Positions 38,035 through 50,265 of a stretch of DNA of 64,000 bases are shown piece by piece. How positions within the stretch are numbered: the stretch's first letter is position 1; every line of letters begins with the position of its first letter. Made by a program: the position numbers and the translations under genes. Under the pieces are notes generated by a model. The model was not told where the DNA came from. It did not search any database and saw only the letters and a list, made by a program, of their open reading frames with translations. This DNA comes from Hirudo medicinalis (lineage: Eukaryota > Annelida > Clitellata > Hirudinida > Hirudinidae), in the NCBI GenBank assembly GCA_011800805.1, contig MPNW01000089.1:38898-102897 (forward strand), read 5' to 3'.

Positions 38035-39859
38035 TCAATTGTTGCTTTCAGTTGGAGATACGGATCGAGATCTTGCATGTTTCTTCTGTGGACTACGACT
38101 GCTCGAATCCCTTTCTCTCTTCCTGCTAGTAGACTTCTCTCTTTCTTCATTGTCACCTCTGCTGCAGCTGTGTCTATCATTTCTACCAGGGCTTTCTCTG
38201 CGACCCCTGCTGCTGCTTCTGCTGTAGCTACGTGATCTATCCCTCGATCTTGATCCACTGTGGGAACGTGACCTGAGACAACAAAGTAATAACCGTACAA
38301 AAATTAAAAGCATGGCAAATGAGGTTACTAAATACCTTCTTTTTGCATCCATGACCTTTATTTTGCGCCCTTCAAACTCATATCCATCATATTTCTCGAT
38401 GGCCTTTCTAACATCGGCACTGGAGGCAAACTCCACAACACTGCCAACAAAATATTAAATAAGAATAATGCTAAATTATTAAGATTTCAACAAATCATAC
38501 CCATCCCCTGGTCTTATTTTATGGGCATCAGCAAAAGTCACATCACCAACTCTCTTCATCAGATCTTTCAGGTCCTGCATTTCATAAAAATAGGTTACTA
38601 ACTAGTATTACCACAATCATATGCTTGACATAAAAAGAGGCATGTTAAAAATATCTACATCATGACAAAAGTTACCTGACTCACACAATAACTCAGAAAA
38701 TTTGGGGTAGAGATCAGGCAGGAACCAACTAGTAAATGGTCCTATTGACCTGAGGAGGGTCCTGATAGCTAATTTATTTTGACCCCCATGTTCGGGCCTT
38801 TTATCTAAAGGAGAACCTCTAATGGAATGGAATCCCTCAAACAACAGTGATTTGTTTGGGAGGTAGGTAGGTAGGTAGGTAGGAAGGAGGCCACCTTGGG
38901 ACATCCACACCTCTAGCAGGCAAAAGGAAGCGACCCTCAACATATACATTTAGGAAATAATTCAGCACCCCTGATGTTAATGGTCCTCTCTAGCCAAAAA
39001 GCTTTCAAAGAAACAATAAAAGAGATTATAAGTATTGTATTAATGGATTGTTTTCTAGCCTTTACTGAAAAACAAATTTCCCAAAAAATTTAAATTGCAA
39101 GCCATTAAAAATGTTGCAAACTTCTTAAAGTAGTATCTCTGATAGCCATTGTGACACTCACCTGCCAGGAAACTCTGCTGGACAAGTTTTCAATAAGAAC
39201 TCTATTCTCAGTTCTAACAGGAGGCGGATTTCTGGGCCTAAACAAAAATGTAAACAAAGGCTTATGAGCCAAACGTGATTATCACTGAATAGAAAATAAC
39301 TCACCTAAAATCTGAATATCTTCCTCTATCTCTTCCAAAACTCCTTCTCATTGGGTAGTTTCCACTCCCTCTCCTTCCACTAAATCCACCTCCACCCCTA
39401 GAATCTCTTTTGGAATTAGGACTTCTTGCCCTTTCAATCACAACTCTGTCAAAAAGTTAGCAAAAATGGAAGTTATGGTCAACAATTTAAAGTATTGTGA
39501 ATTACAGTAGTTTCTACCTTTCACCACACAGCTCCTTTCCATTCAAGTCGTATACAGCATCATCAGCATCTCTATCATCCTCAAAATTCTGTTACATTGG
39601 CAAAGTTTAAGTAGTTAATCTAGATTGGATCTTTTTCAATATTGGGCTAAATAAAATTAATTATCCTTCTCAAATCTAACAGCCTGGTCAAGTTAGAATA
39701 ACGATTAAAATAAAACCATAACACAACTCACAACAAATCCGTAGCCATCTTTAAGGGAAACTTCAGTTATTCTTCCATAACCTTTAAAGAAATTTTCGAC
39801 GTCTCTTTCTCTGGCATCTCACTTAAGCGTCCAATATAAACTCTAACAACCATTCTCAT
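38035..39859 (-). CDS. Serine/arginine-rich splicing factor of the SRSF4/5/6 (B52) type, with a one-base frame break
   Basis: Nuclear splicing regulator with two RRMs and an RS tail. Exons 39859-39732, 39588-39518, 39445-39305, 39237-39162, 38574-38501, 38440-38336, 38272-38035; about 277 aa if one base is restored. RRM1 starts VYIGRL and continues VENFFKGYGRITEVSLKDGY with RNP1 GFVNFED. RRM2 holds RVSWQDLKDLMKRVGDVTFA; the SWQDLKD heptapeptide marks the SRSF1/4/5/6/9 pseudo-RRM. The RS tail alternates RS/SR and ends SVSPTESNN. In exon 1 the frame breaks between LSEM and ARERDVENFF: the sequence at 39813-39817 (GGCAT on plus) lacks one base, and exon length is off by exactly one (128 rather than 129). 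Start is ATG 39859 or 39853. The intron at 38575-39161 is much longer than the others. This is probably a sequence error, not a dead gene. Confidence 0.9.
38861..38882. repeat. AGGT tetranucleotide repeat in SR-protein intron
   Basis: About five tandem AGGT units inside the longest intron of the SR-protein gene. Pre-mRNA would carry tandem ACCT on the coding strand. Confidence 0.85.
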
Positions 39860-39908
39860 ACGTAGAAATTAGCAAGACAACAGCTACTCGAATTGTGGCC
39901 ACGTAAGT

Positions 39909-39919
39909 AAAATGGCGGC
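39909..39919 (+). promoter_or_regulatory. YY1-like element upstream of the SR protein gene
   Basis: AAAATGGCGGC matches the AAGATGGCGGC consensus of YY1. It lies about 50 bp upstream of the SR-protein start codon, on the strand opposite to the gene. Confidence 0.45.
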
Positions 39920-40711
39920 ATGTCGAATTCGTTGGTGATTACATGCTTAATAATTTTAAACGACATGATATTTAAATGAATATGTAGAGAGAAAACAAAG
40001 TTTCAGTATTTTAAATTAATATTTATAATGAACTAACATTATATTACTGATTTATGAATTATGTCAAATGAATAAAAATTAGACACACAACATTAGAACC
40101 ATATCACGAACATAATGAATTTATTATGACAGAAAAAATCGAAGCTCTAATGTAATGAATCCGAATTTGATTATAGTGGTGAATGTTACAGCGAAACATC
40201 AAGAGTGGGATTTTATGAAAACAAGGGACTGTTACAAGTTTGCGAGCCAACGTCAAGGAACATCATCTATCATATAAACTCCCACCGCTCATTCAAACCC
40301 TCTTTTCCGTGTTATGCGCTTTACACATTATCTTGCTATAATTTAAAATTATGGACACTGAAACCAGAACTACCGATGTCCTTTAAAACCACTTAAAAAA
40401 AAGTTCGCCGCATCTCGGACCAAACACCGCAACGGTATCCCCATCCATTTCAGATCCTCAAAATGCACCACCTAAGCATGCCTTCTTTATAACCAGTCTA
40501 CTATAATTACATTTTCAACTCTGCAACTTCACCAATCATGAAGGATCTCCAAGTAAAACTTTCAGCTTACAGACCCACTTTTAACAGTCACATACATTGT
40601 CGTCAACACTTATGCATCAAGACAATTTCAGAATCATACATTTCTAAATCCTCAATAAAACAACAACATGGTTTTGATAGTATTTATTCAAAATCCAAAC
40701 TGTCTTAAATA
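39920..40711. other. Spacer between SR-protein start and RPS10 end
   Basis: AT-rich, no supported gene. A minus-strand AATAAA for RPS10 is at 40688-40683. Confidence 0.5.
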
Positions 40712-41340
40712 TTATTCCTGATCAGCCTGAGACTGAACAGCACCAGCTCCACGTCCAAAACCTCCTCTCTGTAAAGCAAAAATTACAAATTTGAAGAAAA
40801 CTGCAAGTTACTAACCAAAAACAATGTTACTCACAAAGTTGAAGTTAGCATTGGCTCCTGCACCAGCTTCACCCCTCTTGTCTGGCCCACCAGGACCCCT
40901 TCTGTAACCAGGTCTCTCATCACCTGGCATCTTTCCACCCTCTGGGACTCTTGGGCGTGACTTTCCAGCATCAGGTCTGGGAGCCTGGGCTTGCCTTTTA
41001 AGAGTCGTTGGGACAATCTCGGGTGGGAGGTGGAGGAACTCCCTGAGATAAGCAATACCCTCGTTGGTGAGGCTCCAGTAGTAATGGCGCCAGCAAAATT
41101 GTTCCTTCACGTATTTCTTAGAGACAAGAGACTAAAAACAAGAATGATACGTTATTCTTGCGTCTAGTTTGCTCGAATGTCATAAAATTACTAACGAACC
41201 TGAACAGCCTTAATGACGTGCAAGTTAGGGACATCCAACTCGGTGTGCTTGGCAGCATGGAAATCTTTCTTAGCTACGAGAACTCCCTCCCTAAAAAGGT
41301 GCTCATAGATTTTAACACGGTTCTGCTTTGGCATCAACAT
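40712..41340 (-). CDS. RPS10: 40S ribosomal protein S10 (eS10)
   Basis: Small-subunit ribosomal protein of the beak, winged-helix fold. Coding exons 41340-41200, 41131-40835, 40768-40712 are all phase 0; 164 aa (human 165). It begins [20 protein letters not shown], contains [18 protein letters not shown] and [14 protein letters not shown], and ends in the Arg/Gly tail [19 protein letters not shown] acceptor lies seven bases before the ATG, so a noncoding first exon is likely, as in many ribosomal protein genes. ETS-like (ACCGGAAAT) and YY1-like elements lie just upstream. It is head-to-head with LRRC56. Confidence 0.97.
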
Positions 41341-41360
41341 CTTGAAGCTGAAAATACATG

Positions 41361-41387
41361 ATTTCCGGTAAAAAAAAATATGGCGGC
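41361..41387 (-). promoter_or_regulatory. ETS/GABP-like and YY1-like pair at the RPS10 promoter
   Basis: On the minus strand ACCGGAAAT (41369-41361) matches the ETS/GABP core, and ATGGCGGC on the plus strand (41380-41387) matches the YY1 core. Both lie within 50 bp of the RPS10 start, a common arrangement at housekeeping promoters in vertebrates. Confidence 0.45.
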
Positions 41388-41893
41388 CCAAGGTAAAATT
41401 ATATCCATGCTACCACAATATCAAAACAGTATGATAAATTCATAAAGCGATTTCTATACTTATTATAAAGCAAATCTATCCATTAACATCAGCTTGTATA
41501 CTCCTGTTTTCGATAAAGAAAAATCGCACAACCTCACTAGTCGAACCACGAGAGAAAAAGGATGGTAGCCTGTAAACACTCAATGATCCCAAAGAACAAT
41601 GATGAGTAGAGTATACATTAAAAGATATATACACAATGTTTATTACAAAAATTTTATTAAGCAATTAAATATTTTAGTACAAAATTAAAAAAATAAATTT
41701 TTTAAAAATAAAATAAATGTTGCTAATGGAAACAGCCTATATTTCATAAGAATGCTTTGGCGACCCGTACTTTTGGTTGTGTCTCATATTTTAATTTATG
41801 ATGCAGATGTCGATAAAAATAATTTACCAGGACTAAACAATCATTGGAAACAATCTTCCATTTAACATAAGTTAAATCACACGAAGCTATAAT

Positions 41894-44800
41894 ATGCCTA
41901 ATTATAGTGATAACCATGAGTTTAATTTGGAAAGAAATTTTGACAACGTTTCTAAAGTTTCGCCTGGTAGACCTTCTAGTGCACTTTTAAGGGGTGTTAA
42001 AATAACCGAATTTAGCGAAAATAAAATTAACCCTGAACCAGTAACATTGGAAGAATTTGATTTTTTTGTGGGTGATGCTCTAAGTCCTGCCAAATTGGTG
42101 AGTTGGTGATATAACTTCGAATATAAATAAAGTTTGGCTTAGATTATGTTGAGACTTTTATTCGCGTGATTGTTACATAATTAGAGAAACCTGACTGGAT
42201 GCGACGATTTAACTCATGTTGAAACTCTGGAATTGAAAGTGAACACAAGTGGAAGGAGTCTTGGCAATTTGGGAGAGTATTTGCCAAACTTGAAATTGTT
42301 GAAGTTATCACATAGTTGTGTACCAGTTGTGAGGTAGTGAGAAGATTTTGTATGAATTAGTATGTATTTTCTCGAAATGAATAGCGACTACGATGAACTT
42401 TACTAATTAAGTCGTGACTAACTATTCATAATTAACGAGAATCATTTTTAGTTAATTTTTACTTGCCATATTAGTCTTAAAATGTCTTTCGAGTGAATTT
42501 CATGAAATCTAAACACATACTGAGAGTTTCAAGAATTAAAATTATTCAAATTTTATGTGGGAGTTGTTATATGGATTTATGAAAATAAATTAAATCATCG
42601 CTTTATTTTTCATGTAGGGACTTAGGTAGTTGCTTAAGGAATCTGAGAATATTGCACATGTGTCGTTCGGGGGTGACAGACCTCGATGGTCTTCCCATGT
42701 TGGTGTCCCTTAGAGAGCTTTACCTGGCTTATAATGACATATCTGATATCAGCAGTTGTGGTCTTCTTGAGCACCTGACTGTTCTTGACCTAGAAGGGTA
42801 AGTTGTAAGGCTATTTGGAATTCAGCTTTAAAAATTTATTTAAAGTTTTCATTGATATTGGCATTAATGAATAATGGCTAGTTCAAGGTTACTCCAAGCT
42901 TCTTTGACTTTTATTGGTTTATTTTTCTATAAGCTTTTGTGTTCATGAATCAATTTTAGTAAGTAGTTGCTTATAAAGAATATAAGAAAATCACAAGTGT
43001 TTTTGTAACTGGACATCAAGAGTCACTTTCCTTTTAGAAACAATGTATCAGACTTGTCCCAGCTGTCATTTCTTGGTCTCTGTTCTAAGTTAAGTAGCCT
43101 GACTCTCGAGGGTAACCCGATATGTGTAAGACCTCAGCTGGATTCTGATGAGGTAAATAAAAGCTCCAAGCATTACCAACATTTGATAATCTTAAACATG
43201 ATACAATGCAAAGTATTACCTAATTAAATATGTAGAAGTTTAATTGAGAGAATTTTTAAGACTAGAGAATATTCTTAAGGTGAGCAATTAGTGGTTAATT
43301 AATTACCTAATTAGATGTCATTAAATTGTAGATGAATTACAACTACAGAGAAGCTGTTTCAGATGAGATACCACAGCTGAAGGTTTTAGATGGCAAACAC
43401 ATCCCCATTGATAGCACTAAGACTGAATATCAAAAAGGCGACCCATTGAAATGCAAACAAGAGGCTTTCAAGAAAGATTTAGCTGACAAGAACCTGTTGG
43501 ATTTGCAAGAAGATTGGGACATGCTTTATGATTTGATGGAGGATGACACTGTTGCTGATGCTGAGGATTCACCCCAAGCCTGTTTTCATCTCAATGGTCT
43601 TTGCAATTTTTACGATCCACGTTCATTTCTAATCATCATTAATATAGTGATATAAAGGGGTCTTGAAAGTATGACTTTGTACCAGGACGACCCATGACAC
43701 AACGACCTTTAACCTCCCAGTCTTCAATACATAGACCAGGGTCATCGATGAAGGCTGCAGGGTTCAGATCTAGTGGGCGCAACGTAGGTTCATCACCAAA
43801 ATTGACACAAGAACTTGGGAGGTCGCAAGACGACTTCAATTACTCATCGAACCTTGCCGAATCTCCGACAAGAACTGCTCCTGATTTGTCAAGACAAGTT
43901 TCCACTCCAAGGACCTCTTCCTCCATAGAATCGGGAGTCTACTCTGCATCACGTTTGTTACCGTGCAGTTGTTTAAGTTTTACAAGTTGAATCATTTTGA
44001 GGAATTTGGTAAAACTTTTAGTGAAACTGCATAAACTGGATATCATTAATTTTTGTGACCTAATGTTTTAGCACATAATGTAGGTAGCCATTTGTCGTCA
44101 ACCTAACTGCAGTACCTTCTAATATTCTAATAATCTTTTTTATTGAAAATAATTGTGAACTATTAAACCTATTGAACATCACAAACCATGTTTTTGAAAT
44201 AAGCATTTTAAATATTTAGACCTGGAATTCCCGGCCTTAGATTACCCATCAGGTGTGGTTTTTTGCGGCAACCTCGCAAGGGCCATGAGGTTTAGAAAGC
44301 AGCCTACCTTCCTCAAAAAGCTGCTCGTAAATGACGATGCGCATGATAAAGTTGATGATAAACATGAGCTACCTGCCTGTCCCAAGGTACATATTTGTTT
44401 GTATAGAATTTGTGTTATTGCTATTAATTTTATAATCATCATCATTACCTCATTCAATTTTAACCAAATTATGATAAATTTATCTTTCCTTGTTTTTACT
44501 CTTAGGAAAGAGTCCTTATCCTTGATAAAGAAGAGGCGATGCATACTTTGGACTGTGAGTTAGAGGACATGAAAAATGAGATCAAAAAGTTTGCAAAAAG
44601 ATTTTTACTCGGACACCTGTTTCATTTCGTTTATTAATGTTCTGATTTCAATTTGTTTCACATGGAGCCGTCTTTAAACGCATTGACCTGTGGTTAACGG
44701 GATGTGAACGATTGTGCACTCGAGACCAACTTAATGTTTTAATGTGCTTATAATTTTTGGGCATGATATGGTACGGTGTGATAGAAATCATTGAAGCTGT

Positions 44801-45836
44801 TTGGATAACTTAGAAAAAAAAATTCCTCCCACAGATCTATCGAACACATCAGAGCCAAGAAATCTCCTCAAGTATTAAAGATCAGTCATGACAAAAATTA
44901 TGACGACGACGACGATGCAATTTGTTTGAGCGATGATGGAGATATTGAGGATGAGGTGACTTCACTTAGAAAGGATAAGCAACCAACAAATGACGTGAGT
45001 GAAAAGGACAGAAAACGAGAATCACTTGAAAGTTTTGCTGATTATTTCATAGGTACGTTCATTTTTTTTTTATCACAATCTCGTGGTTCCTTGTGTCGTG
45101 TTCACAGAAAATGAGCCTCTTTTCACTTTAGGCAAGTTATTTGTACTTTCTCAAATTATTTGTTTGAATGTAGAGTTGGCATCAAACCCCATTGATGCAA
45201 AGTCAAAGCAATTTGAGATGGATTCTGACCTGGAGAAGTACTTTGACAAAGAACTTGAAGGTAGGGAAAATGTCCACAACATAGCAGGAAATGACATAAA
45301 ATTGAATCCATTGAGAGATGATGCTCGTATCATTGGACAAAATATTAAAAGATGCAACAAATCGTTTGCAAATCCTTTGGAGATGCCTTCTTCAAGTTCA
45401 GTTTCAGCCAATTCAATGAAGAATAAGAAGGATGGAGTGAGGTAGAATTATGCTGAATTTTTGAAAATAGTGACTGAAATGGACCAAATAAAAACATTTG
45501 TGAGCCATTCCATTATTGGATAGCTTGAAGAAAATGCTGATGATGTCTTGTGCATTTACTACTTGTTTTCGACATAAAACATGTTTACAACTTGAATTAG
45601 ACTACATGCCTCTTGTGAAACTTTGCAGACTAAATCCATTACTTCGAAAAGCTCCTAAACAAGGCCATGACTTCTCTATAAAAACATCTCCTAAGATACC
45701 AACATCCTCTGATCCCAGACTTCTCCCATTCTCAGATGCCACAACAAAAAGGTCAAGTTCAACCATGTCACCTCTCCATCACAAGACAGTCATGAAAGCC
45801 GCCTCACAGTATCTCAAAACAGGACAAATTGATTAG
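41894..45836 (+). CDS. LRRC56: Leucine-rich repeat-containing protein 56
   Basis: Ciliary protein; family members promote intraflagellar transport and assembly of dynein arms in motile cilia. Exons: 41894-42097, 42185-42333, 42618-42797, 43038-43152, 43332-43596 (or 43620), 43686-43952, 44220-44386, 44506-44588, 44835-45052, 45174-45441, 45629-45836; about 707 aa. Residues up to about 60 carry NPEPVTLEEFDFFVGDALSP, followed by LRRs with LRELYLAYNDISDI, LTVLDLEGNNVSDL and SLTLEGNPIC and an LRR-cap-like YREAVSDEIPQLKVLDG. A conserved acidic helix EDWDMLYDLMEDD follows. Later exons hold VVFCGNLARAMRF, a match to the family C-terminal motif, then long acidic low-complexity sequence. The exon 5 donor and exon 8 donor (44588) are the least certain. 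The gene implies ciliated cells. Confidence 0.88.
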
Positions 45837-47785
45837 CATTTTTAGTAAAATACCAGCTGGATTGAAATGCTGAAAAAATCTGATTTTTTTATATAAATTT
45901 TTACATGGAATGAATAGTCAGTGATGTTTCTGTTCATATTTATGGTTTTTAAATTAGATGTAGTTTGTTTACTTATTGATTGGACTTTCGCTTCGGTCAA
46001 AGTTAACAGCGTCACTTCTAGAAATTACCCGCAAGCTGTGGCAGGGCGCTAGCCTGCAACTTAAATTAATTCTGGATAATAGTACAACCAAAGCAATAAA
46101 TAAAAATACAAGTGATTTAGGAGCTTTTCGGATCAATATTTTGAATGGCCCAATAATTCTCCACCAAGTTTCATTTTTTATAGTTCATTTCGTCAGAAAA
46201 TTAGTAATTAGTTCAATAGAGCTTACTTAAGTTAAGAAAGTGAAAACAACGAAGCGTAGCTTCAGTCAGCCAAGCTTTTTACGGGATGGAGCGAAAGTTT
46301 GTTCCTTCATGATAAAGTTCAAGTTCAGGCCTGTGCCAAATCTGTGCGGAATTAAAGATACTTTTTTATAAGCACCACTGAAAAAACAATTTTTTTCCCT
46401 GATAACATATAGGTACCGAAAACAAATCATTCATCAATTGAATGTTGTTTGGTTAAATATGGGTGATGTAAACAGTGCCGTGTCTATTTTAAGAAACTAA
46501 ACCTGACCGAAAAGTTTGAAAACAACTGTCATGTTACTGCGTATGTGTAATATATGAAGTGCTGTTAACAAGTTTATTATTATCAAGACCTATCAGGTTT
46601 AGAAAACTATCTTCTATCACCTTGTAGTCCCTCAAAACAAAAAAATAAGACGGATATTGTCGGTTCATTGTTGACCTTCGCTTCTGAGATAACACTTTTT
46701 ATAAAAAAAACAATTTGTAAGGAAGTGTACTCAAGGTTGACAAATGTAAACAATGTTAAAAATTGAGAGCGTGCATCAAATGCGGAAGACTGTTTTTGAA
46801 GTTAATTCTATTGATTCTTCTACAAAACGAGGAAAACAGCTGCCGGCTACTAACATGGTAAAAATTGAAGAGGTCATGCTTGATAAATGCGCTCGATTTA
46901 TTGTGAATTCGGAAGAGAGATGTTATAGAAATGAGGGAACCTCGATTTTGACTTCTAGAACGCAGTAGGTTACCAATTACAAAAGTCTAAGCACTTCTGG
47001 TTTATGGTAATGTCCAAATCATCTTAGTCTTGTAACGGACTTAAATCAAATAAGTAAATAAATGGTTTATGGTAAACTAAGAAATGCATTCCAAAGTTCC
47101 AGATGCCGTTTTCTAAGCTAACGTTGGTTTCGTTTGAAAGTACGATTAAGATTATGCATAAGTGGTAAAGTTCTTCACACTTTAGAAGTTTGAATAATCG
47201 TGAGTTGTGTTAATTTAGAGTAGAATTGAAAGTGACGAGAAGAGAATAGGTTTGAAATGCTTGCGGGAAGGTTCATACTTGCATCAGTCGGCTTGTGAGT
47301 CATGCTTGGTGATGAGACCGTATCACGGGGTATCCATCGATTGAAGAGCAGAGTTGTTGTCATAGCTAATATATTATAATTTAAAAAAAAAATATATTAC
47401 GATCAAATTATTTGCTTATATTTTAAGTATTGTAGGTTTGAAGAACAAAGGCCATAACCATCGAAAGTTGAAGTGCCCGAGAGTAACAATAACAAAATAG
47501 ACTACGTAGGAAATATTCCGACCATTGTACACACGTACAACACATGCTTGCGAATCTTCTACGAAGTAAGGGTCGTCTATAAAAGTGGAGAGGCGTGATG
47601 CGAAATCGGAGGCAATTGCGGAGAAATTTGGTCTCTTTCAGAAGTTTAGAAGTGTATTTATTTTAGAAGTAAAGCGGTCGGGGTAGGAAAAATAGTGACA
47701 GTCGATATCAAAGTTGAAGAGAATTGAAGTTTTCATTTAGAACCTCTTTGAAAAGAAGTGTTTCAGTTTTCCTACGCCGACAGTC
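45837..47785. other. Intergenic region before 4E-BP
   Basis: Holds the LRRC56 3' UTR and the 4E-BP leader. A 71-codon plus frame at 46753-46968 has no recognisable motif, promoter or splice partner. The last ~250 bases are less AT-rich and probably 4E-BP 5' UTR. Confidence 0.5.
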
Positions 47786-49831
47786 ATGTCAAGTGTTGCC
47801 CACGAATTACCGTCATCATCAGCTCCAGTGAAACATCTGGCCATCAGGCAAGCTCAGATGGCGGATGCATATCCCGGGGAATACAGCTCTACACCTGGAG
47901 GCACCATATTCTCAACCACACCAGGAGGTAAGATATTGCATCGTCTAAAAGGTGAATTTGAATAAGGTTCAATTGAGAGTTGTTATATTTTATTCGTTTA
48001 ATTGAAAAGCCTTAATAGTGCGTAGTATCTGTTTGCCTAATTATGTTTAAGTAACGGAGCTATTGCGCAATATCGTTGAAACGGTAGTTCTTCTATCACA
48101 ATATAATTTATATATTCAAACTTTTAATAAAAAATGTGGACATGATCATCTTTAAAAATTTAATCAACAAAAAGCCTATTAAATTAATGTTGAAGCGAAT
48201 CGAATGCAATACTAAATAATTAAAACCGCGCCCGCTTTAGTCGTTAAGAAACAAAGACAATTATTTATCGGCAAGCACTTCTGAGTATTAATTAGTCCAG
48301 TGCCCCATTTGTCTGAATTGAAAGTCTGGCTATTGATAGACATTGGTTCAATAAGAGCGCTTGTAAGTAAGATATAATTCAGAGGAGGTACCTGGTTTTA
48401 TTTTTTTAAATTAAAAATTGTAGGAGCCTGTAGATTAGACAAGTAGATTTAAATTGTTAATAATTTGCAGCTTCTAGAAAATAATTCTAATAATGATAAA
48501 TTTATATGAAATATTAATTACTTTTAAAGATAATTCTAATTTTAGGTAATTTGTAAATGAGCAATCAATATTTGGTTTTCCAGTACTCAGAAAATGTGTC
48601 CACATTCAATTCATTTTGTTTTTATGCAGACCTTGATGAGTGCAAAGCTATTTATAAGCTTGTTATGCACATAAAGATGTTAGAAGTTTCCAATGGCTTA
48701 TTTCCTTGTTGATGCAAGCACATCATCATCTTTCTTATTAAATGACACTTAAACATCCACAAGTTCAAATTATATACGTTGCAGCATTTGTGATTATGAT
48801 CTCTGATCGTTAATATTGTTGGCAATGTTTTTAGAAATATTTTTGGTGCAAGTATTAAAAAAGAATTATTTCGAAAGCCTGTTTTCCTTGGTTAATAGTT
48901 CATGAGCAGTTCGCTGATAAAATATTCCAGCATTGTGGCATTAGGTTTCATCAATTTCGGTGTCCTGGATGTCAAGAGATGAACTTATGACTTATCTGAA
49001 CTTATGTGAGGACTTTAGATAACTGAGAATATCTATACTAATCAAGTCATGGGGATTCCATCTTAAAAGAATCAGAAGATCGAAATTACTTGATAAATAA
49101 TTAGGTTCTCTCTTTCTATTTTGGTATACTCTAGGAAAAATGAGTGACTCATTATTGGTGAGCAATACCATGACAGGTGTGAGCTTGCAGATAATATTTG
49201 TTCTGATGTATGCAGGATACTAAACAATCTGTATCCTTTATTCCTTACATTTTGGAACTTTTAATAGGATATTTAAGTCATTTAGGGACAAAAACCTTTT
49301 ATTAAATTATTAATTCAGAGACTTGATTATTAAGAATATTTACTAATATTTTTTATTACTTTGAAACTATTAATTTGAGTAAATTGGATATTTTGGATGT
49401 GCAGGTAATCTATTGAAATTAAGGTTATCTAAGTTTAATAATAGTATTTTCATTTTGTCAAGGTACGAGGATCATCTATGACCGAGCTTTCCTCATGCAA
49501 TGCAGGGAATCTCCGTTGGCACGGACTCCCCCTACCAACCTACCGATGATACCCGGAGTCACGTGCCCCAAGCAGAAAAAGAACCACCCTAAAGGCAGCA
49601 GTCCTCTGACAACCAGTCCAAACAAATCCAGTCCTTCTAAGAACAAGTTTCATGCTCAAGGTTAGAGATTAGTTTCGAGATAAGAAGTATTTATTTTAAT
49701 ATAAGTTATCATAACAGATGCATGCAAATAAGGCAGATAATTTTTATCCATCAATATTTCCAGGTGCACAATCTCATCCTCAATCTGTTCAACAGTGCCA
49801 TGAGGATGCACAGTTCCACATGGATCTGTAG
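47786..49831 (+). CDS. EIF4EBP: Eukaryotic translation initiation factor 4E-binding protein
   Basis: Translational repressor that sequesters eIF4E until phosphorylated by mTORC1. Exons 47786-47927, 49463-49660, 49764-49831 join in phase 1 twice; 135 aa. The eIF4E-binding motif YDRAFLM is at 53-59 after GTRII. The TOR phosphosites are conserved: SSTPGGT (Thr36), STTPGGT (Thr45), RESP (Ser64) and RTPP (Thr69). The small last exon encodes a C terminus ending FHMDL, which is the TOS motif that docks raptor and fits the F-x-M-D-I/L pattern. A RAIP-like HLAIRQ is near 17-22. A 1.5-kb intron follows exon 1. AATAAA at 50260 could end the transcript. A complete invertebrate ortholog of mammalian 4E-BP1-3/Thor. 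Confidence 0.95.
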
Positions 49832-50259
49832 GTTTTCAGCCATCTTCAGGACAGACAACAATTCCTGTCACCAAAGTGCTCATTTATCACTTTTGCATAT
49901 GTTTCCATGTTTCACTTATCTATTGGACAGTTCAAAACTCGAGTCCGGCCACCACTGACTTGTTTTTGGTTCATCCACCATATTTCCTCACTATTCATTA
50001 CTGTCACTGAGGCTAACTTAATAATGGTACTCAGAGCTTTAAATGTGATTTGTTTTCCAACAAAAAAGTCATCTGTCAGCTTCAACTCGTTTCGATCCGA
50101 AATCTCTAACGAACAGAGATCAAACGTTCTGTGATACTGTTAGTGACTATTGCAAGGATGAATGTTTCGATCCTGAGATTGAAAATTTATTGCTTTGAAG
50201 TTTTGGCATGATTTGAGCATAATTGCTATTTAAATTTATTCGTTGTTCCAAATATTCAG

Positions 50260-50265
50260 AATAAA
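50260..50265 (+). promoter_or_regulatory. 4E-BP polyadenylation signal candidate
   Basis: AATAAA about 430 bases after the 4E-BP stop. Confidence 0.45.

Noticed and set aside
38617..38949. 110-codon minus-strand frame in the SR-protein intron
   Set aside because: Includes the tetranucleotide repeat and shows no RS, RRM or other motif; kept only as a possible regulatory intron region.
46753..46968. 71-codon plus-strand frame in the LRRC56/4E-BP spacer
   Set aside because: No recognisable motif, no splice partner and no promoter; length is within chance expectation.
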